In this document: piece after piece, positions 1-5,252 of the stretch
Layout of the letters: each line of letters begins with the position of its first letter
Numbering within the stretch: position 1 is the first letter of the stretch
Source: Saprospiraceae bacterium
GTDB lineage: Bacteria > Bacteroidota > Bacteroidia > Chitinophagales > Saprospiraceae
Assembly (NCBI GenBank): GCA_014379065.1
Contig: JACMMM010000634.1
Coordinates: 1 to 5,252, forward strand
Length of the DNA: 5,252 nucleotides
Direction: 5' to 3'
The notes under the pieces: model-generated
What the model saw: only the letters and a program-made list of their open reading frames with translations
What the model was told of the DNA's origin: nothing
Database searches by the model: none
Position numbers and translations under genes: made by a program

Positions 1-1000
1 GGTTTTTATTGGGGAGTTGTGCCGCGAATGCCTGATTCCCGGCGGTCAAAAAAGAGGAGTACTGACCGGCTGGTAGCACTATGTTTCCGTTGGTATCACA
101 TAAACCAATCTGATCACCAGATTTAAATTCGTAAAGACCTGGGGCAAAGTGTTTTAAGAATACAAATTTCGGTGCGAACGTCGGTTTGCCGTCGCGCTTA
201 ATCAAGCCATATAAACCATTTGCCTTGACCACGGCGAACCCGTTTTCATTAAAAGACCCGGCTGATTGAAATTGTGGGCTTATTTCCATAGCGCCATTTT
301 CAGCCATATAGCCCCATTGGCCTTTAATCGCAACCGCTGCCAGACCGTTGCTAAAAGCCTCGGCATTGCTGAAGGTATCCACCTTTACCCGCCCAGATTT
401 GGCATATGTGTAAATGTATTTATCCGCTGAAAGCCTTTTGAATTCCGGCTTTCTCATCCAACTGACTTGAGATTCTTTCAATGGGTACCCGTTTCGCGAC
501 ATGAATTCCAGCGCGTAAGCTTTTTTATATTCCAGAACAGTATCACTTATCATGACGAGATCCTTATATCCCGAAGCCGTCCAGGGTTTTATGATCTGGT
601 TCTTTTCGTTTACAATCGCCGACATTCCGTATTTGAGTACCGCAAATGCCCAGCAAAGGTCATTTTTGGTAGTTGCCATCGAAACGGAAGTATAAACAGG
701 CGGGATTATTTCACCCAGGTCACGGTGCCAAATGCCTTTTAATCCATCTTTCTGGATCTGCCAATAACGCCCACCCAGATAATTCGCATCCTCATAGGCT
801 ACCTCCTGGACATCCCCATTCGCGGACATCCTGTACAATTGCCCTTTTTTTGTAAAATGAAAACCTTCTGCATCGGGTTTGCCAACAGGTGTGGCATCTG
901 CATCCAATTCAAGCACCCATTTTAACTGGGTGGTTTGAGCTGTTGAACCAGCCGTGATAATAAGTACAAGCAGGGAAATAATTAATGGTCTAGAATGCAT
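1..1000 (-). CDS. Exported WG-repeat protein, C-terminus cut by window edge
   Basis: Reading the minus strand from the ATG at 1000 gives 333 residues with no stop before base 1, so the gene continues outside the window. Residues 1-21 form a signal peptide (MHSRPLII, then a Leu/Ile-rich core, ending S-T-A|Q), which supports this start; there is no in-frame ATG just upstream and no clear Shine-Dalgarno. The body holds degenerate WG repeats (pattern K-x-G-x-x-G-[LIF]-[IF]-x-x-x-G-x-x-[IV]-x-P-x-[FY]-x) at about residues 85-106, 123-140, 227-248, 260-279 and 295-314. The best are GQWGYMAENG at 227 and NGLYGLIKRDGK at 261. WG repeats are beta-rich modules common in Bacteroidota exported and some intracellular proteins, with no general biochemical function assigned. 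I see no lipobox, catalytic motif or membrane helix after the signal, so a periplasmic or secreted binding or structural role is only a guess. Divergent from the operon starting at 1037. Confidence 0.9.
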   Translation of the reverse strand, partial: MHSRPLIISLLVLIITAGSTAQTTQLKWVLELDADATPVGKPDAEGFHFTKKGQLYRMSANGDVQEVAYEDANYLGGRYWQIQKDGLKGIWHRDLGEIIPPVYTSVSMATTKNDLCWAFAVLKYGMSAIVNEKNQIIKPWTASGYKDLVMISDTVLEYKKAYALEFMSRNGYPLKESQVSWMRKPEFKRLSADKYIYTYAKSGRVKVDTFSNAEAFSNGLAAVAIKGQWGYMAENGAMEISPQFQSAGSFNENGFAVVKANGLYGLIKRDGKPTFAPKFVFLKHFAPGLYEFKSGDQIGLCDTNGNIVLPAGQYSSFLTAGNQAFAAQLPNKN

Positions 1001-1020
1001 GCCGGGAAGTATTTTTACGG

Positions 1021-1028
1021 CAAATATA
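1021..1028 (-). promoter_or_regulatory. Possible Bacteroidota -7 element for the minus-strand WG gene
   Basis: On the minus strand this reads TATATTTG, an exact match to the Bacteroidota -7 consensus TAnnTTTG, and it ends 20 bases before the start codon at 1000. No TTG is seen at the usual -33 distance, where the DNA already codes for the start of the divergent gene. The predicted leader would be only about 15 nt. The match is to a short A/T-rich motif, so chance is a real possibility. No comparable element was found for the plus-strand gene at 1037; the closest, TATTTTTA at 1010-1017, misses the final G and has no upstream TTG. Confidence 0.35.
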
Positions 1029-1036
1029 GATGTTAA

Positions 1037-2950
1037 ATGAAGGTCTGCTTTCTTACCCTGATTTCCTGTTTTTTAATCACCCATTCTTTGCGCGCCCAAC
1101 CAGATTGGACACTGATCGTGCCCGAGGTGTTTACTTATTTGGATACCGAAGCTGCCGACAGTATTCGCAACATCCGCGTGCGAGCCGACCAGATCCGAAC
1201 GCAGATGAGCGACATCGTTCAGAAAAAAGGTCTTAAAATGCAGGACCTTTTTTTATTTACTTTATCCGCTTTCAACGAGGGGCTCAGCAAGCAATTTGTC
1301 CAAGAGCCCAGGCCGCTACAGGTAAAAATGGTGCGTGACGCCGATATTGAGCAATTGGAACACTTACACATCCGCTTGTTTTATGAGGATGTTGCCTTGC
1401 AAAGATGGCTAAATATTGAACAGCGATTAAAGAAACACCCCGACCGGGCGCAATTCAGCCGATGGGCATTGAAGCACCGCAACCTTTCCCCTCAGGATAT
1501 GCGCGCCTTCAGCAAGCCGGAACAATTAAAACCGTGGGTGAAGGACGAAGTGATGTGCGATATTGTAGCAGCCATAGATGCAACCAGTCCGGACAAAGCC
1601 GCAAGCAAAGTAAAGACCTTCACACTCAAGTTTGACAATGAACGGCTGGATTCCCTGGATCGCACAAAAGAAATGCGGCAATGGCAATTTCCTGTGCCGC
1701 CGGAAGTCATTCATTGCAGTTTTCCAATGAATGGATCGTACAGTTTCAGCATGGACGAATCAATCCCGGGTGTTGGATATCTGGTGCTACCGCCCTCCGC
1801 AGCGGAAGCTTTGTCCCCGATGGTTTACAGTCAAACCATTTGGCGCGCCCGCTGGTGCAGTGCGCGTGGGCGCGTCACTTATACGCCCATGGAAGTGCGC
1901 AACAGGCATGAGTTCTTTTTCAACTTTCCGGAGCGTTATTTCAGGAAAGGTGAATTGTACCGCTTGGAGATCATTGCCACGCCTAAAATGAATGCTTCAA
2001 TGCTCCTGCCGGTTGAAATTTGCCGCCAGGCTTATCACGGGAAGGAACAGGATGAACAAGCTACCCAATTTCACTTGCCGGACGAAGTGAAGATTACCGA
2101 AATTTATTTTCGGGTATCTACGACCGATGTCCTTCAACGCGGCTACCAGGTGAAAGGGAAAGTGGACTGGCTCAGCGGCAGGGTAGAGTTTGAAACGGAA
2201 GACCCCTTTGACAGCTATGAAATGTACGGGACAGGAAATGTCCGGCCTGGGGTAAGTTTTGCCGTACAAACCCTCTATTTCTCAAAATTTGAAGCGGCTC
2301 TGAGGTCCAGCGCCTTGTTGTACTATTTAAGCGTTCCGATGGTTGAACCAGTTGACAATCAACCCATTGACAAATTGCTTACAGCGGAAAAGGACAACAC
2401 CTATCAGGCCGCGTTTGTTACCAATGTGAATGAAGGCGCCTGGAAGGATTATATGAACCAGTCAAGTGGGAAAACTTATCCGAGGCAAAACCTTCCGGGC
2501 AATTATTATTCGCCATCCTGGTCTATGGCTTTTGCCCCCGACAGCATCTTTACGGACAAAAAGGTCCCCTTTATTACGCGGCAAATGTTTGAAAAGAACA
2601 AGGTGCCGGCGGCTGATAAATTCCGTTGTTCCCTGCAAGTGGGGGAATTTTTGCAAATCGTGGAAACATTGAAATTGCACAAAAAACAAATTGAACGCCG
2701 GATCGAAGAGCGAAGCAGGTTTTTGCACGAATTGGACCGTCGCCAGGCATTGAGAACCAGCCGGCCTTTTAACGCCAGCTTGCCCGATTATAAATCAAGG
2801 GAGATTGAAAACCTGCCTCCCGATGTAAAAATGATTCGTGATTGCCAGTTCCCAGAAATCATCCAGAAAAAATTCACCTTGAGCTATTCAAAATATTTTC
2901 CCGGAACCAGCCAGCGTTTGGCCGAATTAACCATTCAATTAACGGATTAA
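1037..2950 (+). CDS. Exported protein of unknown function, 637 residues
   Basis: I do not recognise a named family. The start at 1037 gives a clear signal peptide, MKVCFLTLISCFLITHSLRA|Q, so the mature protein is likely periplasmic, surface or secreted. The mature N-terminal part (about 30-210) is charged and probably helical. The middle (about 215-420) looks beta-rich, with P-V-P-P-E-V-I-H at 219 followed by a 'GVGYLVLPPS' segment, an Arg-rich stretch at 270-290 (W-R-A-R-W-C-S-A-R-G-R), 'FNFPERYFRKGELYRLEIIATP' split around 295-316, 'EIYFRVSTTD' at 355 and 'EDPFDSYEMYG' at 388. This layout gives a weak impression of the large Ig-like exported proteins common in Bacteroidota, which I cannot confirm. 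Residues 537-570 are rich in K, R, E and Q and may form a coiled coil. There is no lipobox and no membrane helix after the signal. The stop is 2 bp before the WG-repeat gene at 2953, so the two are probably co-transcribed and may act together in the envelope. Confidence 0.9.
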   Translation: MKVCFLTLISCFLITHSLRAQPDWTLIVPEVFTYLDTEAADSIRNIRVRADQIRTQMSDIVQKKGLKMQDLFLFTLSAFNEGLSKQFVQEPRPLQVKMVRDADIEQLEHLHIRLFYEDVALQRWLNIEQRLKKHPDRAQFSRWALKHRNLSPQDMRAFSKPEQLKPWVKDEVMCDIVAAIDATSPDKAASKVKTFTLKFDNERLDSLDRTKEMRQWQFPVPPEVIHCSFPMNGSYSFSMDESIPGVGYLVLPPSAAEALSPMVYSQTIWRARWCSARGRVTYTPMEVRNRHEFFFNFPERYFRKGELYRLEIIATPKMNASMLLPVEICRQAYHGKEQDEQATQFHLPDEVKITEIYFRVSTTDVLQRGYQVKGKVDWLSGRVEFETEDPFDSYEMYGTGNVRPGVSFAVQTLYFSKFEAALRSSALLYYLSVPMVEPVDNQPIDKLLTAEKDNTYQAAFVTNVNEGAWKDYMNQSSGKTYPRQNLPGNYYSPSWSMAFAPDSIFTDKKVPFITRQMFEKNKVPAADKFRCSLQVGEFLQIVETLKLHKKQIERRIEERSRFLHELDRRQALRTSRPFNASLPDYKSREIENLPPDVKMIRDCQFPEIIQKKFTLSYSKYFPGTSQRLAELTIQLTD

Positions 2951-2952
2951 GT

Positions 2953-4692
2953 ATGCGTTTTCTGTGTTATGTTTTCTTTTTGACATTGGTTACAGTATCC
3001 ACCGCCCAAGTGCCGGGCGCTATCTGGGTGGTTCCTCCGGTGATCGATAGCGTTGAATCCATTGAAATTTCGGCACAGGATGTTGATCCACGGATTATTG
3101 TAAAAAACAAAAAGAAGTTTGGATTATATGACCGATCAGGCAAAAAACTATTGCCCGTGATTTATGACAACCTCAGCCTACAAAATGGCTGGGTTATAGG
3201 GTTTTTAATGGGAGACCCGGTTAAAAAGCTTCTGTTCAATGAACGCATGGAAGACTTGGGAAGGGTGTACGATAAATTCGTACCCCAAGCTGGGGGCCAG
3301 GCCGTTGTGTATAAAAACAACCTTTGCGGATTGATCAACCAACGGGGAGAAGAGATCGTCCCCCTAAAATTTGATGCGGTCAATTATACCTCAGGCGAAA
3401 TTGTTTTCAGTAAGGGTGACGAAATCAAAACGGTTCGGCAATATGAAACCCCCGAGCATCCAAAAGCCAAAAAAATCCGGGAAGAAAATGCCCGGAAAGT
3501 GATCCCTGGCTATGTGCGGGTTTACAAAAACGGCCTGTCTGGTTTTACCAACATGAAGGGAGATACGGTTGTGCCCGCCTTGTATATGTGGGGCGCAATT
3601 CATCCGAAAGGATATATCGTGGCGAGTCTCGATGGCAAAAAAAGTTGGGGTGTAATTGATACGCGGCATAAAACGTTGCGCAATTTCACAGCCTCAGGAG
3701 TGGGTACATGGAGCAAAACAGGGTATATTCCAATAAGAGAAGACAAGCTTTGGGGCTTATTTAAGTTTCCCGAAGGGATAGAAGCCATCCCAATGGGAAC
3801 CTGGGATCAAATAGAAACCTATGATGCCGAACGGGAATGGTTCAAGGTTACCAAAAACAAAAAAACGGGGTTGATCAATGCGAAAGGAGCGGTCATTTTG
3901 CCTGTTGTTTATGATTTTGTGCAATCTGGAACCTATCTCAATGCGATATTGAGACAGGGAATGAAATATGGTTATTGGTACTATTCAGCCAATAAACTCG
4001 TGGAGCCGAAATATACCTCCCTGTTAAATTACGAAGACAGTTTGCTGATCGTCATGCAGGACAAGGAAACGGCATTGATTGATGCAAAAACCGAAAAGAT
4101 TTTGATACCGTTCAGCAAGTTTGGGATTGAAAAAAAAGGTGCTTATTTCGTAAGTGATTTCAAATACGATTCCACCCAAAACACCACGGCGGCAGGGCGT
4201 TTGCACGCATTATACGATCGCAAGGGCAAGATGTTGCTCGCTCCCGATTCTGTTGATCTGCACATATTCCCGGATGGGAGTTATTTCGTCGTGACGCATA
4301 ATAAAAAGTCTATACAGTATGAAGAGCACCGCTCGAAGACCGGCGATGTTTTGCGCAAAATGGATCGGATAAGCGATTATGTCAATTATGATCATTGGTT
4401 CCGATGCAGTAAAAATCAGGCTGGCAAATTCGAATTTTCCACCTTTTCATACCTGGATCTGCCCGGTAAGGAACAACGCTACGCTGAACGGAAGGACACT
4501 AAAGAAAAGGTCCATATGGTTAGGAGCCTTGAAAAAAAATGGGGATTGACAACGCTTGAAGGCGCCATTTTGGTGCCGCCGGTTTTCGAGGCCATGGAAA
4601 GCACGAAAGATGGGTATTTCAAGGTAAAATACGAAGGCAAATGGGGGGTGTTGCAAAACCCGCTCTTTGATTATTTTGAGCAGCCAAAATAA
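2953..4692 (+). CDS. Exported WG-repeat protein, 579 residues
   Basis: The ATG at 2953 is chosen over the in-frame ATG at 2842 because it begins a signal peptide (MRFLCYVFFLTLVTVSTA|Q) and lies 2 bp after the previous stop; the longer version would bury the signal 37 residues inside and overlap the upstream gene by over 100 bp. The mature protein is built of degenerate WG repeats: about residues 54-73 (KKFGLYDRSGKKLLPVIYD), 121-142, 192-211, 229-245, 265-280, 303-322, 336-356, 371-390, 416-432, 528-547 and 561-568. Many have lost the Trp-Gly pair (F-G, C-G, S-G, T-G, Y-G); W-G persists at 232, 267, 530 and 564. The protein is Lys-rich with many aromatic residues. No catalytic motif, lipobox or C-terminal sorting domain is visible. 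It is paralogous in architecture to the minus-strand WG protein at the left edge. Probable role: extracytoplasmic repeat scaffold or binding protein; function unknown. Confidence 0.93.
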   Translation: MRFLCYVFFLTLVTVSTAQVPGAIWVVPPVIDSVESIEISAQDVDPRIIVKNKKKFGLYDRSGKKLLPVIYDNLSLQNGWVIGFLMGDPVKKLLFNERMEDLGRVYDKFVPQAGGQAVVYKNNLCGLINQRGEEIVPLKFDAVNYTSGEIVFSKGDEIKTVRQYETPEHPKAKKIREENARKVIPGYVRVYKNGLSGFTNMKGDTVVPALYMWGAIHPKGYIVASLDGKKSWGVIDTRHKTLRNFTASGVGTWSKTGYIPIREDKLWGLFKFPEGIEAIPMGTWDQIETYDAEREWFKVTKNKKTGLINAKGAVILPVVYDFVQSGTYLNAILRQGMKYGYWYYSANKLVEPKYTSLLNYEDSLLIVMQDKETALIDAKTEKILIPFSKFGIEKKGAYFVSDFKYDSTQNTTAAGRLHALYDRKGKMLLAPDSVDLHIFPDGSYFVVTHNKKSIQYEEHRSKTGDVLRKMDRISDYVNYDHWFRCSKNQAGKFEFSTFSYLDLPGKEQRYAERKDTKEKVHMVRSLEKKWGLTTLEGAILVPPVFEAMESTKDGYFKVKYEGKWGVLQNPLFDYFEQPK

Positions 4693-4708
4693 AAAGCCAA
4701 AATAAAAA
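4683..4708 (+). repeat. 13-bp perfect tandem duplication across the stop codon
   Basis: The unit GCCAAAATAAAAA occurs twice back to back (4683-4695 and 4696-4708), each followed by G. The first copy contains the last codons and stop (CCA AAA TAA) of the WG-repeat gene; the second lies just after it and does not change the protein. It looks like a slippage or short duplication event. No function is implied. Confidence 0.8.
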
Positions 4709-4764
4709 GATCAGGCCAACGATGGCCCGTGCAGGTCGAGTGGGAATAAAATTGACCCAACCCA

Positions 4765-4793
4765 TTGACATTCAACAAACTTACATAAATTTG
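4765..4793 (+). promoter_or_regulatory. Bacteroidota-type promoter of the cold-shock gene
   Basis: A TTG at 4765-4767 (inside ATTGACA) and TAAATTTG at 4786-4793 match the Bacteroidota -33 (TTG) and -7 (TAnnTTTG) elements with an 18-nt spacer. A start of transcription a few bases downstream, near 4798-4800, would give a leader of about 40 nt. The same arrangement, with the same 18-nt spacer and nearly the same distance to the ATG, recurs at 5163-5191 before the second cold-shock gene, which strengthens both calls. Confidence 0.75.
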
Positions 4794-4797
4794 TGCC

Positions 4798-4809
4798 GTC
4801 CTTTGGGGC
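4798..4809 (+). other. Predicted 5'-end hairpin in cold-shock mRNA leader, copy 1
   Basis: GTCC (4798-4801) can pair with GGGC (4806-4809) around the 4-base loop TTTG. It sits at the predicted 5' end of the transcript, 43 bases before the start codon. The equivalent position before the second gene (5197-5208) keeps the stem with changed bases: C-G becomes U-A at the third pair and U-G becomes U-A at the second. The stem is short, so the case rests on this paired change rather than on stability. Confidence 0.5.
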
Positions 4810-4846
4810 AATTACCTTTCATTTTTTCAATTTTTTTAGTATGCAA
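4809..4846 (+). repeat. Conserved U-rich cold-shock leader, copy 1
   Basis: This 38-base block, which ends with the first two codons (ATGCAA), matches 5208-5245 at 37 of 38 positions; the one difference is C at 4816 against T at 5215. It holds a T6 tract (4822-4827) and a T7 tract (4831-4837) just before AGT-ATG, and no Shine-Dalgarno sequence. Outside this block the two upstream regions are much less alike, so the leader appears to be kept by selection or by recent duplication or conversion. U-rich leaders are plausible sites for ribosomal protein S1 or for cold-shock proteins themselves; both are inference. Confidence 0.8.
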
Positions 4847-5032
4847 AAAGGAACTGTCAAGTTCTTCAACGAGACCAAAGGCTTTGGTTTCGTGGTCAAC
4901 TCAGCCACCGGCGAGGAAGTTTTCGTTCACGTCAGCGGATTGGTTGACAAAGTCCGCGAAGGCGACACCGTCACTTTCGAGACAAAAGAGGGCAAAAAAG
5001 GCTTGAACGCAGTCAATGTACAACTCGCTTAA
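4841..5032 (+). CDS. csp: Cold-shock domain protein (CspA family), 63 residues
   Basis: A single cold-shock domain, a five-stranded OB-fold that binds single-stranded RNA and DNA and acts in the cytoplasm as an RNA chaperone. RNP1 is K-G-F-G-F-V at residues 13-18 and RNP2 is V-F-V-H-V at 27-31; the nucleic-acid-facing aromatics F8, F9, F15, F17, F28 and H30 are present. The Trp of the E. coli motif V-K-W-F-N is Phe here (V-K-F-F-N). At 63 residues it is slightly shorter than the usual 65-70. The ATG at 4841 is chosen because it starts the standard M-x-x-G-T-V-K; the in-frame GTG at 4793 overlaps the promoter. Codons favour C-ending forms (AAC, TTC, GTC, GAC) far more than the neighbouring genes, as expected of a highly expressed gene. 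It has its own promoter, a conserved leader and an intrinsic terminator, so it is monocistronic. Which csp paralogue it represents cannot be decided. Confidence 0.97.
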   Translation: MQKGTVKFFNETKGFGFVVNSATGEEVFVHVSGLVDKVREGDTVTFETKEGKKGLNAVNVQLA

Positions 5033-5060
5033 GCGATTCGGCATTCGACGATACGATTCA

Positions 5061-5095
5061 AAAACTCCGGCGGGCAACCGTTCGGAGTTTTTTTT
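5061..5095 (+). terminator. Strong rho-independent terminator after the cold-shock gene
   Basis: AAAACTCCG (5061-5069) pairs perfectly with CGGAGTTTT (5083-5091). An inner stem CGG (5071-5073) with CCG (5078-5080) closes on the GNRA-type tetraloop GCAA (5074-5077), with a small G/TT mismatch between the two stems. A run of eight T (5088-5095) follows. It lies 28 bases after the stop at 5032 and isolates this gene from the second cold-shock copy. Confidence 0.92.
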
Positions 5096-5162
5096 AGCGC
5101 CATTCAATGGCCTGAAAAAGAGCACGTTAACAGGACATTTGACAGCTTAAAAATCGAACCCC

Positions 5163-5191
5163 TTGATTTTCAATTAATTTGTGTACCTTTG
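5163..5191 (+). promoter_or_regulatory. Bacteroidota-type promoter of the second cold-shock gene
   Basis: TTG at 5163-5165 and TACCTTTG at 5184-5191 match the -33 and -7 elements with an 18-nt spacer, as before the first copy. The -7 element ends 48 bases before the ATG at 5240, against 47 bases in copy 1. The sequence between the boxes is not conserved between the two copies, so it is the promoter boxes and spacing that are shared rather than the whole region. Confidence 0.72.
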
Positions 5192-5196
5192 CCCCC

Positions 5197-5208
5197 GTTC
5201 TTAGGAAC
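5197..5208 (+). other. Predicted 5'-end hairpin in cold-shock mRNA leader, copy 2
   Basis: GTTC (5197-5200) pairs with GAAC (5205-5208) around the loop TTAG, again 43 bases before the start codon and at the predicted transcript 5' end. All four pairs are Watson-Crick. Compared with copy 1 the second and third pairs differ in sequence yet remain paired. Confidence 0.5.
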
Positions 5209-5245
5209 AATTACTTTTCATTTTTTCAATTTTTTTAGTATGCAA
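5208..5245 (+). repeat. Conserved U-rich cold-shock leader, copy 2
   Basis: Second copy of the 38-base block at 4809-4846, with one mismatch. It contains the same T6 and T7 tracts and the same AGT-ATG-CAA junction. It lies about 400 bp from copy 1, in the same orientation. Confidence 0.8.
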
Positions 5246-5252
5246 TCTGGAA
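5240..5252 (+). CDS. Start of a second cold-shock protein gene, cut by window edge
   Basis: Only 13 bases are inside the window: ATG CAA TCT GGA A, giving M-Q-S-G. This matches the M-Q-K-G start of the cold-shock protein at 4841, and the promoter spacing, hairpin position and 38-base leader are shared with that gene. The inference of a tandem csp paralogue rests mainly on this shared upstream region, because four residues alone would not identify a family. Transcription is predicted from its own promoter at 5163-5191. Confidence 0.7.

Noticed and set aside
467..855. Plus-strand open frames in the left part of the window
   Set aside because: They lie opposite the continuous minus-strand WG-repeat coding frame, have no signal peptide or recognisable motif, and overlap each other.
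1844..1876. GC-rich patch inside the 637-residue gene
   Set aside because: It encodes an Arg-rich stretch in a continuous reading frame, and that explains the base composition without invoking transfer or a regulatory site.
2842..2952. 37-residue N-terminal extension of the WG-repeat protein from an upstream in-frame ATG
   Set aside because: It overlaps the preceding gene out of frame and would place the signal peptide inside the protein; the ATG at 2953 fits both the signal peptide and the operon spacing.
4714..4727. Hairpin GGCCA-ACGA-TGGCC as a terminator for the 1037-4692 operon
   Set aside because: The stem is perfect but only 5 bp and no T run follows it; there is nothing else to support termination here.
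4793..4840. Upstream GTG start adding 16 residues to the cold-shock protein
   Set aside because: The GTG overlaps the -7 promoter element, the extra residues come from the U-rich leader, and family members start at the M-x-x-G-T-V-K Met.
5099..5111. Small inverted repeat GCCAT-TCA-ATGGC after the csp terminator
   Set aside because: Five base pairs with a 3-base loop and no associated motif; it is the kind of match expected by chance.
4901..5125. Minus-strand open frame over the cold-shock gene
   Set aside because: It is antisense to a clear cold-shock domain and runs through the intrinsic terminator; no family features are visible.

Overview
The window looks like a chromosomal segment of a member of the Bacteroidota (Saprospiria- or Cytophagia-like; I cannot narrow it further). 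Four things point there: WG-repeat exported proteins, signal peptides ending in A|Q, no Shine-Dalgarno sequences before the starts, and promoters of the Bacteroidota type (TTG, then TAnnTTTG).

Layout. Bases 1-1000 (minus strand) hold the N-terminal 333 residues of an exported WG-repeat protein that runs off the left edge. Only 36 bp separate its start from a divergent plus-strand pair. The first gene of that pair (1037-2950) encodes a 637-residue exported protein with no recognised function. The second (2953-4692) encodes a 579-residue exported protein made largely of degenerate WG repeats. The two are 2 bp apart and almost certainly one operon. No enzyme motif is visible in any of the three, so the left 4.7 kb is best read as a cluster of envelope or secreted proteins of unknown role.

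Bases 4693-5252 are different. A compact, highly expressed-looking cold-shock protein gene (4841-5032) has its own promoter, a U-rich leader and a strong intrinsic terminator. About 400 bp downstream the same promoter architecture and leader recur almost exactly, leading into a second start codon (5240) whose first codons read M-Q-S-G, so a second cold-shock paralogue begins at the right edge. The two leaders share a 4-bp hairpin at the predicted mRNA 5' end, with paired base changes that keep the stem, followed by a 38-base block (leader plus first two codons) with one mismatch. This shared leader is the most interesting signal in the window and may be a cis-regulatory RNA element of Bacteroidota cold-shock genes.

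I see no tRNA, rRNA, CRISPR array, insertion sequence or attachment site. There is no gene-free stretch above 300 bases; the longest are about 150 bp before and about 200 bp after the cold-shock gene, and both are accounted for by promoter, leader and terminator elements.
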